Position numbers and translations under genes: made by a program | Part shown: positions 9,364 to 19,639 of the stretch, piece after piece | How the letters are laid out: each line of letters opens with the position of its first letter | Position numbering within the stretch: the first letter of the stretch is position 1 | Assembly: GCF_010686755.1 (NCBI RefSeq) | Contig: NZ_JAAGXA010000001.1 | Span: forward strand, 434,001-498,000 | Direction of reading: 5' to 3' | From: Nocardioides zeae | GTDB lineage: Bacteria > Actinomycetota > Actinomycetes > Propionibacteriales > Nocardioidaceae | Length of the DNA stretch: 64,000 nt | Notes under the pieces: model-generated | Told to the model about the DNA's origin: nothing | The model's input: the letters and a program-made list of their open reading frames with translations, nothing else | Databases searched by the model: none

Positions 9364-9443
9364 GTCGTCATCTTCGCAGCCGTCCCGGAAGCCCGAGAGC
9401 CCCGGCCGTGGCGGCCGGGGCTCTCGGGCGGGCGGTGCGGGGC

Positions 9444-10301
9444 TCACATGGCGTTGGGCTCCGTGGAGTTGGTGTAGGGCCAGCGGAGCATGAACTCCTT
9501 GAGCGCCTCGCCGCTGGGGGCGCTGCAGTACTGGATCACGCCGTAGCTCGTGGGCTGCTCCTCGCCCTCGGCCGTCGGGGCGACGAGCTCCGGCGCGTCG
9601 CCGACCGCGGGCTCCGGGTCGATCGCCCAGTGGGTCAGCGCCACGTGCACGCCGCCCTCGAGCTCGGGGGCCTCGTTGCCGGTCAGCTCCGCGACCTGCT
9701 CCATACCGGCCTGCATGTCGGTCGCCCACTCGTTCTGGTCGCCCTCGGCCTCGTCCGCGCCGTACCACGGCACGGCCTTGAACTTGAGGCGGAAGTTGTC
9801 GGTGCCCTGCAGCTTCTTGCCGATGCCCTCGATCTCGTTGACCTCGTCCGCGTCGTCCGCGACCGTCTGGTCGTACCAGAGGAACGTGTAGCCGTGCTCG
9901 GAGTTGTGCACGAGCTGCTCGAGCTCGGAGCGGTCGTCCCAGCCGTAGAACTTGCGCTCCATGGCCGCGGGCACCGACCGGTGGGGGCCGAAGATCGGGG
10001 GCGACGTCGTGTACTCGATCGAGCCGGAGTCGCGGTGGTCCTGCTCACCCGTCGCCGGGATCACCATCTCCGGGCCGCAGACCGTGGCCGGGGCGCCGAT
10101 GCTGGCGAGGTCGATGTCGTCGAACTTGCGCAGGTCCCACCAGTTCATGACGGGCCGGTACGCCGCCGCACCGACGATGAGCAGGGCGACCACGGCGCAC
10201 ACGCCGACGATCATGAAGCTGCCGCGCCGCTCGGCGCGCTGGTGCGCCTTGAGCTGCTTCTTGGCCTTGGCGGCACGGTCGTTGCTCGGGGTCTTCGCCA
10301 C
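9444..10301 (-). CDS. DUF3105 membrane-anchored protein
   Basis: A 285-residue protein with a basic N-terminus (AKAKKQLKAHQRAERRG), one membrane segment (about 33-53) and an extracytoplasmic DUF3105 domain. The family signature is visible in HNSEHGYTFLWYDQT, with histidines that may bind metal, and in a conserved C-terminal WAIDPEP / QYCSAPSGEALKEFMLRWPY region. I chose the GTG at 10301 because it gives the usual short basic N-terminus. Its function is not established. It is followed closely, on the same strand, by the TIGR03089 gene. Confidence 0.82.
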   Translation of the reverse strand: MAKTPSNDRAAKAKKQLKAHQRAERRGSFMIVGVCAVVALLIVGAAAYRPVMNWWDLRKFDDIDLASIGAPATVCGPEMVIPATGEQDHRDSGSIEYTTSPPIFGPHRSVPAAMERKFYGWDDRSELEQLVHNSEHGYTFLWYDQTVADDADEVNEIEGIGKKLQGTDNFRLKFKAVPWYGADEAEGDQNEWATDMQAGMEQVAELTGNEAPELEGGVHVALTHWAIDPEPAVGDAPELVAPTAEGEEQPTSYGVIQYCSAPSGEALKEFMLRWPYTNSTEPNAM

Positions 10302-10374
10302 GGTCTGGCAATCCTCACGGGGTCGGGACGAGGGCAGGTCGGCGTGCACCGACGACGGCGCACGAGAGGGGAGT

Positions 10375-11340
10375 TTACGGACTACCCCGGACGAAGCGGA
10401 CCTCCGCCGTCCCGACAGGCTCCCACGACCAGCCGAGGACCCGGGTCAGCGCGTCGAGGGAGGCCCGCGCGGCGTGGAGGTCGGCGACGGGCGCGGCGAC
10501 TCCCGCGTCGTCGACGAGGACCGGCACGGCGAGCACCCGCGTCAACGCGTCGGCCACGTCGGCGGGGGCGGCGGGACCGCCGAACCCGTCCCGCAGCTCG
10601 GCCTCGTCCACCTGGGCCGCCAGGGCGGCGACGACGGCCTCGCGCGCGCCGTACCCGAACATGTCGCGCTCGGGCGCGCGCACCAGGCCCGCGGCCCCGG
10701 GCCCGTCCTCGTCGGCGGGGAGCACGAGGTCGGCGCGGCCGCGCAGGAGCGCGAGGGGGCGCCCGCCGAGCTTGCCCTGGGCGAGCTCGGCGGCGGAGGC
10801 GATCTCGTCCGCGACGGCCGGGGCCGTGACGGCGAGGGGGTTGCCGTAGGAGTCGACGCGGCCGGCGTGGTCGTCGAGCACCCGGAGACCGGCGGCGCCG
10901 ACGGCGATGTCCGTCTGCCCCTCGCGCCACGCCCGCCCGGCCGTGTCCGTGACGACCACGCCGACGACGGCGCCGGTGCGGCGGCGTACCTCCGCGCGCA
11001 GCGCCCGGGCCGACGCGTCCGGGTCGTGGGGGAGGGGGACGACGCTGCCCGCGACGACGTTGGAGTTGTCGACGCCGGCCGCGGCCAGCGTGAGCCCGTG
11101 GCGCGTGCGCGCGATGCGGGTGGGGCCGCGGCGGGCGACCACCCGGACGGTCTCGTCGTCGATGACGGACTCGCGGTCGGAGGTCACGACCCGTCCCTCG
11201 GCCTTGGCGACCGCCTTGCTGGTGACGACGACGACGTCGCCGTCGCGCGGGGCGAGGTGGGCGACGACGAGCGCGGCCAGGTCGGTGCCGGCCTCGACCT
11301 CGCCGATGCCGTCCGGAGCCAGCACCTCGAGCCCGTTCAC
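10375..11340 (-). CDS. fbiB: Coenzyme F420-0:L-glutamate ligase (CofE/FbiB type)
   Basis: Adds L-glutamate residues to F420-0 in the cytosol, using GTP. The CofE fold is clear: DGDVVVVTSKAVAKAEGR near residue 32, VVARRGPTRIARTRHG, ASVDNSN-like AAGVDNSNV, and VVVTDTAGRAWREGQTDIA. It has 321 residues: longer than archaeal CofE (about 250) but lacking the roughly 200-residue FMN nitroreductase domain of mycobacterial FbiB. The extra tail (about 250-321) is of unknown nature. The GTG start overlaps the fbiA stop (GTGA), so the pair is an operon. Confidence 0.9.
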   Translation of the reverse strand: MNGLEVLAPDGIGEVEAGTDLAALVVAHLAPRDGDVVVVTSKAVAKAEGRVVTSDRESVIDDETVRVVARRGPTRIARTRHGLTLAAAGVDNSNVVAGSVVPLPHDPDASARALRAEVRRRTGAVVGVVVTDTAGRAWREGQTDIAVGAAGLRVLDDHAGRVDSYGNPLAVTAPAVADEIASAAELAQGKLGGRPLALLRGRADLVLPADEDGPGAAGLVRAPERDMFGYGAREAVVAALAAQVDEAELRDGFGGPAAPADVADALTRVLAVPVLVDDAGVAAPVADLHAARASLDALTRVLGWSWEPVGTAEVRFVRGSP

Positions 11341-12386
11341 GACGCGGTCCCCGCGAAGGCCGCCTCGACGGCGGCGGCGGCCATGCGGGCCGTCGCGTCG
11401 TGGTCGGTCATCATCAGCGGCACCGCGCGGGAGCGGAGGCCGGCGGCCTCGAGCGCGGGGAGCTGGGCCGCGTCGCGCTCGTCGATCAGCCACGCGTCGA
11501 GCACGCCCGTGCTGCCGGGGCCGCGGGCGCCGTAGTGCCGACCCACCGCGCCCGCCGACACCTCGACGCCGATCGACTCGAGCATCTGGCGGGCCATGCC
11601 GCGCACCGGACCGTCGCCGACGATGGGGGAGAGGCCCACGACGCGCGCGTCGGTGGCGGCGACGGCGTCGCGCACCCCCGGTACGCCGAGGATGGTGCCC
11701 ACCGAGACGACCGGGTTCGACGGGGGCAGCACGACGAGGTCGGCCTGCGCGATCGCGTCGAGGACGCCCGGGGCGGGCGTGGACGTGTCCAGCCCCACCA
11801 CGACGACCGTCTCGGCGGGCACCTCGGCGCGCAGGCGGATCCAGTACTCCTGGAAGTGCACGACCCTCCGTCCGCTCGGCGCGTCGGGGTCGGCGATCGC
11901 CACGTGGGTCTCGACCCGGTCGTCCGTCATCGGCAGCAGGCGCAGGCGCGCGCCGAGGGGCGTCAGCCAGCGGCGGCACAGGGCGGTGGTGACGTCGGAG
12001 AGCGGGTAGCCCGCCGCCAGCATCTGCGTGCGCACGAGGTGGGTGGCGACGTCGCGGTCGCCGAGCCCGAACCAGGTGGGCTCGACGCCGTACGCCGCGA
12101 GCTCGGTCTTGACGCTCCAGGTCTCCTCGCGCCGACCCCACCCGCGGCCGGGGTCGATGCCGTCCCCGAGGGTGTACATGACGGTGTCGAGGTCCGGGCA
12201 GACCTTGAGGCCGTGGACCCAGATGTCGTCCGCGGTGTTGGCCACCACGGTCACCTCCGTGGCCTCCGACCCGCCGGGCACCTGGCCTCCTGCGAGACCG
12301 TGGAGCAGGCCCTGCAGGAAGCGGGCGCCGCCCATGCCTCCGGAGAGGACGGTGATCCGCTGCAGGGTGGGGGGCGTCGGGCTCAT
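11337..12386 (-). CDS. fbiA: 2-phospho-L-lactate/phosphoenolpyruvyl transferase (CofD/FbiA)
   Basis: Joins the activated three-carbon phosphoacid (phosphoenolpyruvate-derived in mycobacteria) to 7,8-didemethyl-8-hydroxy-5-deazariboflavin, forming (dehydro)F420-0. Diagnostic motifs are the N-terminal VLSGGMGGARFLQGL, TVVANTADDIWVHGLKVCPDLDTVMYTL interrupted into its usual strands, and VVLPPSNPVVSVGTI. I use the ATG at 12386, which begins just before the GG-motif strand, as in the family; it gives 349 residues. It is the first gene of fbiA-fbiB and diverges from whiB, an arrangement also known around fbiA in mycobacteria. Confidence 0.93.
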   Translation of the reverse strand: MSPTPPTLQRITVLSGGMGGARFLQGLLHGLAGGQVPGGSEATEVTVVANTADDIWVHGLKVCPDLDTVMYTLGDGIDPGRGWGRREETWSVKTELAAYGVEPTWFGLGDRDVATHLVRTQMLAAGYPLSDVTTALCRRWLTPLGARLRLLPMTDDRVETHVAIADPDAPSGRRVVHFQEYWIRLRAEVPAETVVVVGLDTSTPAPGVLDAIAQADLVVLPPSNPVVSVGTILGVPGVRDAVAATDARVVGLSPIVGDGPVRGMARQMLESIGVEVSAGAVGRHYGARGPGSTGVLDAWLIDERDAAQLPALEAAGLRSRAVPLMMTDHDATARMAAAAVEAAFAGTAS

Positions 12387-12462
12387 GGGACCACCCTGCC
12401 GGACGGGTCCGCGCGCCCGTGAACCGGGCTCAATAGCAGACTGCTTGTAACACACGGCGGGC

Positions 12463-12491
12463 TTGACTTACGGGTACGACAGGCATGTAAT
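12463..12491 (+). promoter_or_regulatory. Predicted housekeeping-type promoter of whiB
   Basis: TTGACT (12463-12468), a 17-bp spacer and TGTAAT (12486-12491) form a near-consensus sigma-70 promoter pointing at whiB. Transcription would start near 12498, leaving an unusually long leader of about 130 nt before the GTG at 12630. I found no recognisable riboswitch in that leader. Confidence 0.6.
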
Positions 12492-12629
12492 TCCCACAGT
12501 GTTCTTTCCCTTCAGACGCGACGGCGTCGGCCGAAGTGGAGAACCAGCAGGAGCCGGGGTGCGGCCGACGGTGACGTATCGACGTCGCCGAGGTGTGCCG
12601 AATGGGTCGAGGAACCGGGGAAGGGGCGG

Positions 12630-12893
12630 GTGGCGTTGATCGAGCTCAATCTCGTTGACGGAGACGCCGGGGAACCGGGCTGGCAGGAGCGTGCGCTCTG
12701 CGCGCAGACCGACCCGGAGGCGTTCTTCCCTGAGAAGGGCGGATCCACGCGCGAGGCCAAGAAGGTCTGTCTCACGTGTGAGGTGCGGGACGAGTGCCTG
12801 GAGTACGCGTTGATGAACGACGAGCGCTTCGGGATCTGGGGCGGTCTGTCCGAGCGCGAGCGCCGCAAGCTGAAGAAGCGCGCCGTCGTCTGA
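12630..12893 (+). CDS. whiB: WhiB-family iron-sulfur transcription factor (WhiB/WhiB2/WhmD type)
   Basis: An 87-residue Wbl protein. The four [4Fe-4S] cysteines are present in ALCAQ, VCLTCEVRDEC, followed by the GIWGG turn that contacts the sigma factor and the basic RERRKLKKR DNA-contact tail. The stretch FFPEKGGSTREAKKVC is nearly that of Streptomyces WhiB and mycobacterial WhiB2/WhmD, regulators of septation. The start is a GTG preceded by GGGGAAGGGG. Position beside fbiA matches the conserved actinobacterial neighbourhood and supports orthology. Confidence 0.95.
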   Translation: MALIELNLVDGDAGEPGWQERALCAQTDPEAFFPEKGGSTREAKKVCLTCEVRDECLEYALMNDERFGIWGGLSERERRKLKKRAVV

Positions 12894-12912
12894 GCGGGGA
12901 AGGAGGTCGGCC

Positions 12913-13959
12913 GTGACCGACCTCGTCCCCGTCCTCGTCGTCGCCGGCCCGTTGGGCGCCGGCAAGACGACGCTCGTGAACCACCTCCTCAGCCACAGCG
13001 CCGACACGCGCGTCGGCGTGATCGTCAACGACTTCGGCGACATCGACGTCGACGGCCTCCTCGTGGCGGGCCAGGCCGACATGCTCTTCTCCGCGAGCGG
13101 CGGCTGCCTGTGCTGCGCCACCGACGACGGCGCCGTGGCGGAGTTCGTCGCGCGGCTGACCGCGCCGCGAGCGGGCATCGACGTCGTGGTCGTCGAGGCC
13201 AGCGGGGTGGCGGACCCGGTCGCGCTCGTCCACCGCGTGACCACCAGCCTGTCGCGCCGCGCGCGGTTCGGTGGCCTGGTCGTGCTCCTCGACGCCGAGC
13301 ACGTGGCGCCCGACCTCGCCGATCTCGCCGAGGGCGGGGAACGGCACGGCCAGCTGGTCCACGCGGACCTCGTCGTGCTCACCAAGACCGACCGCGTCGA
13401 CGCGGGGCACCTCGCGCGGCTGCGCGCCCGCCTGCGCGTCCTCCTGCCCGGGCGACCGGTGACGACCGCCGTGCACGGGGCGCTCGACCCGACCCTGCTC
13501 TTCGACCTGCGGCACGACCCGGAGCGGCAGCTCACGCTGGGCGACATCCGGGCGGGTGCCAACGAGCACCTGCACGCGGCGTACCGGTCCGTGAGCTGGA
13601 CCAGCGCGACCCCTCTCCACCCCCGCCGTCTTGCCGCGTTCCTGGCCGAGGGGGTGCCCGAGGCGTTCCGCATCAAGGGGTTCGTGACCATCGACGTGCC
13701 CGGCGCGACGTCCCGCTGGACGGTCCACCGGGTCGGACGGCACGTGCGCGTCACCCCGGGTGCACCGGGCGCGCCGGGCCGGCGGGCCGGCACCGAGCTC
13801 GTGCTGATCGGCCCCGAGCTGGGTGGGTCGGCCTACGACGAGCTGGCGGCGATCGTGGCCGCGCCCGACGAGCAGCCCGACCTCGAGGACCTGTGGGGCC
13901 TCGAGCGCCTCGTCCCGGCCGAGCTCCGGGCCGACCACCTGCCGAGCGCCGCGGGCTGA
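12913..13959 (+). CDS. CobW/G3E family GTPase (putative metallochaperone)
   Basis: A 348-residue G3E P-loop GTPase. Visible: Walker A GPLGAGKTT at about 12-20, the metal-binding GGCLCC, VVVEASGVADP (switch/Walker B region), and the guanine-specificity TKTD. The C-terminal CobW_C domain starts near 220 (TPLHPRRLAAFLAEGVPEAFRIKGFV). Members hand zinc, cobalt or other metals to client proteins; which metal is served here cannot be told. The GTG start has an AGGAGG site and follows whiB by 19 bp, so co-transcription is likely. No Zur site was recognised. Confidence 0.9.
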   Translation: MTDLVPVLVVAGPLGAGKTTLVNHLLSHSADTRVGVIVNDFGDIDVDGLLVAGQADMLFSASGGCLCCATDDGAVAEFVARLTAPRAGIDVVVVEASGVADPVALVHRVTTSLSRRARFGGLVVLLDAEHVAPDLADLAEGGERHGQLVHADLVVLTKTDRVDAGHLARLRARLRVLLPGRPVTTAVHGALDPTLLFDLRHDPERQLTLGDIRAGANEHLHAAYRSVSWTSATPLHPRRLAAFLAEGVPEAFRIKGFVTIDVPGATSRWTVHRVGRHVRVTPGAPGAPGRRAGTELVLIGPELGGSAYDELAAIVAAPDEQPDLEDLWGLERLVPAELRADHLPSAAG

Positions 13960-14018
13960 GACCCCTCCGACGGGGTGGGGTGCTGTCGCCCGGGGCACGG
14001 GTGGGGCAAGGTGTCCTC

Positions 14019-14725
14019 GTGACCCACGCCACCGATCCCACCTTCGCGCAGGTGCTCGAGGACCGCTTCAGCTGCCGCGCGTTCCTGCCCGAGCCGGTCG
14101 AGCCGGAGGTGCTCGACCAGCTGTTCCGCCTGGCCCAGCGCACCCCGTCGTGGTGCAACACCCAGCCCTGGCAGGTGCACCTCGTCACGGGCGAGGCGCG
14201 CGACGGGCTCGCGGCCCACCTGGCGGCCGCGGTGACCAGCGCGGCCGGCACCTCGGACCTCCCGACGCCGGAGCGGTACGAGGGCGTCTACCAGGAGCGC
14301 CGCCGCGCGTCGGGCTTCGCGCTCTACGAGAGCCTCGGCATCGCGCGGGAGGACACCGCGGCCCGCGGCGCCCAGATGCTGCGCAACTTCGAGTTCTTCG
14401 GAGCGCCGCACGTCGCGATCGTGACGAGCGACCGGCTCCAGGGCACGTACGGCGCGATCGACTGCGGCGGGTACGTCGCGACCCTGACCCACGCGGCCAC
14501 CTCGCTGGGGCTCGCCACGTGTGCCCAGGCGGCGCTGGCGATGTACTCGGACGCCGTGCGGTCCTTCCTCGACCTCCCGGAGGACCGGGTCATCGTCTGC
14601 GGCATCTCCCTCGGGCGTGCCGACCTCGACCACCCGGCCAACGGGTTCCGCACCGAGCGGGCCGCGGTCGAGGACGCCGTGACCGTCGTGGACCGCCGCC
14701 CGGCGGACCGCGAGGAGGGGGCGGC

Positions 14726-14729
<4 letters not shown>
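14019..14729 (+). CDS. Nitroreductase family FMN oxidoreductase
   Basis: A 236-residue NfsB-like flavoprotein. FMN contacts are recognisable in VLEDRFSCRAF (residues about 11-21), the TPSWCNTQPWQVHLVTG segment, and the C-terminal CGISLGRADLDHPANGFRTER. Such enzymes reduce nitro or enone substrates with NAD(P)H. The start is a GTG. Its stop overlaps the acyl-CoA dehydrogenase start (GTGA). Because the local FbiB lacks its nitroreductase domain, this enzyme could in principle supply that activity, but nothing in the sequence shows it; a role with the adjacent dehydrogenase is equally possible. Confidence 0.9.
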
Positions 14730-15971
<1,242 letters not shown>

Positions 15972-15982
<11 letters not shown>

Positions 15983-16496
15983 GGTCGGGAGGCTCGGGCT
16001 GCGCGGGCGGGCGCCCGGCCGCACGCAGGGTCGCCGAGCCGAACCGCGCGTGCACGTGCACCTCGTCCCACCTGCCCTCCCAGCGCAGCCAGGCCAGGGC
16101 GGACGTGGGCATCTCGACGTCCCTGCCCGCCAGGGTGGAGGCGAGGTCGGTGAGGCCGGGGTCGTGGCCGACGACGACCACGGCGTGGTGGTCGTCGTCG
16201 AGGCCCGCGACCAGCGCGGCGAGGTGCCCGGCGTCGAACGTGTAGACGCGCTCGTGCAGCACCAGCGCCGGCGGGGTCGCGAGGTGGGCGGCCGCGAGGT
16301 CCCAGGTCGTCGTCGCCCGCACGGCGGGGGAGACGAGCGCGAGGTCGAGGCGCGGTCCGTGGGCGGCGAGCCACGCCCCGGCCTCGGCGGCCTGCCGTCG
16401 ACCGCGACGGCCGACGGGCCGCTCGCGGTCGGGCGATCCCGTCGACCAGTCCGACTTCCCGTGGCGCAGGAGGACCAGGTCGCGCGTCGGGGGCAT
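15972..16496 (-). CDS. SixA-like histidine phosphatase
   Basis: A 174-residue member of the histidine phosphatase superfamily. The catalytic LLRHGKSDWSTG (residues 8-19) holds the phospho-accepting histidine, and VVGHDPGLTDLA carries the second histidine. The short length and RHGKS form resemble SixA, which removes phosphate from phosphohistidine; the substrate here is unknown. The ATG lacks a Shine-Dalgarno, but TACCCT lies seven bases upstream on the minus strand, so a leaderless mRNA is likely. Confidence 0.9.
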
Positions 16497-16538
16497 GGCC
16501 CGCAGGGTAGCGTTGTCCGGCGTCGGGTGGGTGTCGGT

Positions 16539-18653
16539 TCAGGCGTCGAGGAAGTGGTCCGCGGTGAGCGGCAGCGACCGCACCCGCACCCCGGTGGCGT
16601 GGAAGGTCGCGTTCGCGATGGCGGCCGAGGTGCCGACGATCCCGATCTCCCCGATCCCGCGTGATCCCATCGGCGTGGCGAGGTGGTCCTCCTCCTCCAG
16701 CCACTCCGCCTGCAGGTCCCGCACGTCGGCGTGCGCCGCCACGTGGTAGGTCGCGAGGTCCTGCGTGACGACGTGACCCGTGCGCGGGTCGCGCCACCCC
16801 TCCTCGTGCAGGGCCGCGGACAGTCCCATGGTCAGGGCGCCCAGCAGCTGGGAGCGCGCCGTCATGGGGTTGATGACGCGGCCGACGGAGTAGACACCGT
16901 GCAGCCGGGAGACCCGCACCTCCCCGGTCCAGCGGTGCACCCGCGCCTCGGCGAACACCGCGCCGAAGGAGTGCATCGCGTGGCCCTCGGTGTCGGCGTA
17001 CGCCCCGCTCGCCGCGGTCGTGTGCAGCCCGGGGTCGGGGGAGCTGCCGTGGTCGTGCCGGAACTGCTGGGCGGCCGCGGCGATGGCGCTGCCCCACGAC
17101 GACGTGCCGGACGACCCGCCCGCGACCGTGGCGAACGGGAGGTCGGTGTCGCCGATCGCGAGGTCGATGCAGTCGGGCGCGACCTGGAGCGCGTCGGCGG
17201 CGATCTGCACCAGCACGGTGCGGGCGCCGGTGCCGAGGTCGACCGCGCCGACGTCGACGCCGTACCGGCCCTCGCCCAGCGAGCGGATGCGGGCGGTGTT
17301 GCCCGGGGAGAAGAGCATGGGGTACGTCGCCGACGCGACCCCCGTGCCGACCCACCAGTCGCCCTCGGCGCGGGCGCGGGCCTCGGCCGGCCGTCCCGAC
17401 CAGCCGAACCGGTCCGCGCCGACGCGGAGGCACTCGACGAGGCGGCGTCCGTTGAACGGCCGCCCGCTCTCCGGGTCGACCTCCGGCTCGTTGCGTTCCC
17501 GGAGGTCGATCGGGTCGATGCCGGCGGCCACCGCGAGCTCGTCCAGCGCCACCTCCTGGGCGTGCATGCCGGGCATCTCGCCGGGGGCGCGCATCCAGGA
17601 CGGCACGGGGACGTCGAGCGCGGCCACCCTGTGGGTCGTGGCGCGGTGGGGCGCGGCGTACATCATGCGGGCCGCGGTGGCGGACTGCTCGGCGAACTCC
17701 TTGATGCGCGACGTCTGGGAGGACGCGTCGTGGCGGACCACGAGGAGCGTGCCGTCGGGCTCCGCGCCGAGGCGCACGCGCGAGCGGGTGGCCGTGCGGT
17801 AGCCGGTCAGCGCGAACATCTGCTGCCGCGTCACCGCGAGACGCACCGGACGGCCGGGCAGGGCGAGCGCGGCGAGCGCCACCGCCACCTCGGGGGCGTG
17901 GGGGAGACCCTTGCTGCCGAAGCCGCCGCCGACGTACGGCGCGAGCACGCGCACCTGCTCCGGCGCCAGCCCCAGGACGGGCGCGAGGGTCGTGCGCACC
18001 GCGTGCACCGCCTGGGTGGAGTCGTGGAGCGTGAGCAGCGCGCCGTCCCACGTCGCGGTCGCGGCGTGGGGCTCCATCGGGCTGTTGAACTCGTGCGGCG
18101 TGACGTAGGTGGCGTCGATGACCACCGGCGCCGACGCGAACGCGGCGTCGGGGTCACCGACCTCCGTGTCCGTCTCGGCGCCCGCGTTGACCTCCTCGGG
18201 GGCGTAGGTGGCGCTGTGCTCGTCGAACACGACCTCGGCCGGCTCCTCGTCCTGGTGCACGCGCACCAGGAGCGCCCCCTCGCGGGCGGCCTCCGACGAG
18301 GTGGCCACCACGAGCGCGACGATCTGCCCGCGGAAGGCGATCCGGTCGTCCTGCAGCACGGTGAGCTCGCGGTCCTCGGTGTCGGCGAGCCGGGGTGCGC
18401 TCTCGTGGTCGAGCACGCGGAGCACGCCCGGGTGGTCGAGGGCGTCGCTCGCGTCCACCCGCAGCACCCGGCCGCGGGCGGTCGTGGACGTGACCAGCCA
18501 GGCGTGCAGGACCTCGCCCTCCACCGGGTGCTCGACCGCGTACGTCGCGGCCCCCGTCACCTTCTCGACGCCGTCCTGGCGGTCGAGGTGCCGCCCCATG
18601 GCCCGGGCGTCGACGACGTCCGGGACGAGCTGGGTCACGATGTCGGCGCTCAT
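16539..18653 (-). CDS. paoC: Aldehyde oxidoreductase, molybdenum-binding subunit (PaoC/YagR type)
   Basis: The large subunit of a xanthine-oxidase-family enzyme, 704 residues, carrying the molybdenum cofactor. Visible: the N-terminal hammerhead domain (RQDGVEKVTGAATYAVE at about 25-41), APYVGGGFGSKG, WMRAPGEMPGMHA, GGSSGTSSWGSA, and near the end GSRGIGEIGIVGT with the catalytic glutamate. Its ATG overlaps the paoB stop (ATGA), and gene order Fe-S, FAD, Mo matches Escherichia coli paoABC, an enzyme oxidising aromatic aldehydes. No paoD-like maturation factor is in the window. Confidence 0.92.
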   Translation of the reverse strand: MSADIVTQLVPDVVDARAMGRHLDRQDGVEKVTGAATYAVEHPVEGEVLHAWLVTSTTARGRVLRVDASDALDHPGVLRVLDHESAPRLADTEDRELTVLQDDRIAFRGQIVALVVATSSEAAREGALLVRVHQDEEPAEVVFDEHSATYAPEEVNAGAETDTEVGDPDAAFASAPVVIDATYVTPHEFNSPMEPHAATATWDGALLTLHDSTQAVHAVRTTLAPVLGLAPEQVRVLAPYVGGGFGSKGLPHAPEVAVALAALALPGRPVRLAVTRQQMFALTGYRTATRSRVRLGAEPDGTLLVVRHDASSQTSRIKEFAEQSATAARMMYAAPHRATTHRVAALDVPVPSWMRAPGEMPGMHAQEVALDELAVAAGIDPIDLRERNEPEVDPESGRPFNGRRLVECLRVGADRFGWSGRPAEARARAEGDWWVGTGVASATYPMLFSPGNTARIRSLGEGRYGVDVGAVDLGTGARTVLVQIAADALQVAPDCIDLAIGDTDLPFATVAGGSSGTSSWGSAIAAAAQQFRHDHGSSPDPGLHTTAASGAYADTEGHAMHSFGAVFAEARVHRWTGEVRVSRLHGVYSVGRVINPMTARSQLLGALTMGLSAALHEEGWRDPRTGHVVTQDLATYHVAAHADVRDLQAEWLEEEDHLATPMGSRGIGEIGIVGTSAAIANATFHATGVRVRSLPLTADHFLDA

Positions 18654-19639
18654 CGGGCACCGCCCGCGAGCCGCAGGAGCGTGTGGGCCGTCAGGTTCCG
18701 CACCATCGCCACCTTGTACGCCGTCTGGTCGGTCGTCGTCGCCGCCGCGAGCTCGGCCGCAGCCGCCTCCCGCGCTGTCTCCTCGGTGAGCACGGCGCCG
18801 CGGAGGGCCTCCTCCGCGACGTACGCCCGCCAGGGGCGGTGCGCGACCCCGCCCCACGCGAGGCGGACGTCGCGGACCACGTCGCCGTCGAGGTCGACGG
18901 CCGCGGCGACGGAGACGAGCGCGAACGCGTAGGAGGCGCGGTCGCGGGCCTTGGCGTAGGTCGAGGCGGGGGCGACCGCGCTGCCCGGCAGCTCGACGGC
19001 GGTGACGAGGTCGCCGTGGTCGAGCACGGTGTCGCGCTCCGGGTGGTGGCCGGGGAGCCGGTGCAGCTCGGTCAGGGGGATGCGCCGCTCGCCGTCGGGG
19101 CCGAGCACCACGGCGACGGCGTCGAGCGCCGTGAGCGCGACGGCGAGGTCGGAGGGGTGGGTGGCCACGCACGCCTCGCTCGCGCCGAGGACCGCGTTGT
19201 AGCGGCCGTAGCCCCCGAGCGCGGAGCATCCCGAGCCGGGCTCGCGCTTGTTGCAGGGGGTGGTGACGTCCTGGAAGTAGACGCAGCGCGTGCGCTGGAG
19301 CAGGTTGCCTGCCGTGGTGGCCTGGTGCCGGATCTGCCCGGAGGCGCCGGCCAGCAGCGCGCGGGCGACGGCGGGGAAGCCGCGACGCACGACGGGGTGC
19401 GCCGCCAGGTCGCTGTTGCGGACGGCGGCCCCGATGCGCAGCCCGCCGTCGGGGAGCTCCTCGACGGCGTCGAGGGGGAGCCGCGACACGTCGACGAGGG
19501 TCCCCGGTCGGGCGACGCCGAGCTTGAGGTGGTCGACCAGGTTGGTGCCGCCGCCGAGGAAGCGGGCGTCGCTGTCGGCGGCCACGAGGGCGACGGCCTC
19601 GGCTGCGTCGGTCGCGCGGTGGTAGGTCAGCTCCTTCAT
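18650..19639 (-). CDS. paoB: Aldehyde oxidoreductase, FAD-binding subunit (PaoB/YagS type)
   Basis: The 329-residue FAD subunit of the three-gene aldehyde oxidoreductase. FAD-binding segments are ARFLGGGTNLVDHLK (about 25-39) and QATTAGNLLQRTRC. The cysteines in CVYFQDVTTPCNKREPGS and GCSALGG match the extra [4Fe-4S] site of PaoB, so electrons probably pass through an additional cluster compared with xanthine dehydrogenase. The C-terminal CO-dehydrogenase flavoprotein domain follows (VRDVRLAWGGVAHRPWR). It is coupled to both neighbours by four-base ATGA overlaps. Confidence 0.92.
   Translation of the reverse strand: MKELTYHRATDAAEAVALVAADSDARFLGGGTNLVDHLKLGVARPGTLVDVSRLPLDAVEELPDGGLRIGAAVRNSDLAAHPVVRRGFPAVARALLAGASGQIRHQATTAGNLLQRTRCVYFQDVTTPCNKREPGSGCSALGGYGRYNAVLGASEACVATHPSDLAVALTALDAVAVVLGPDGERRIPLTELHRLPGHHPERDTVLDHGDLVTAVELPGSAVAPASTYAKARDRASYAFALVSVAAAVDLDGDVVRDVRLAWGGVAHRPWRAYVAEEALRGAVLTEETAREAAAAELAAATTTDQTAYKVAMVRNLTAHTLLRLAGGAR

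Noticed and set aside
12492..12629. Riboswitch or small RNA in the long whiB leader
   Set aside because: No recognisable conserved core or strong stem; only the length is unusual.
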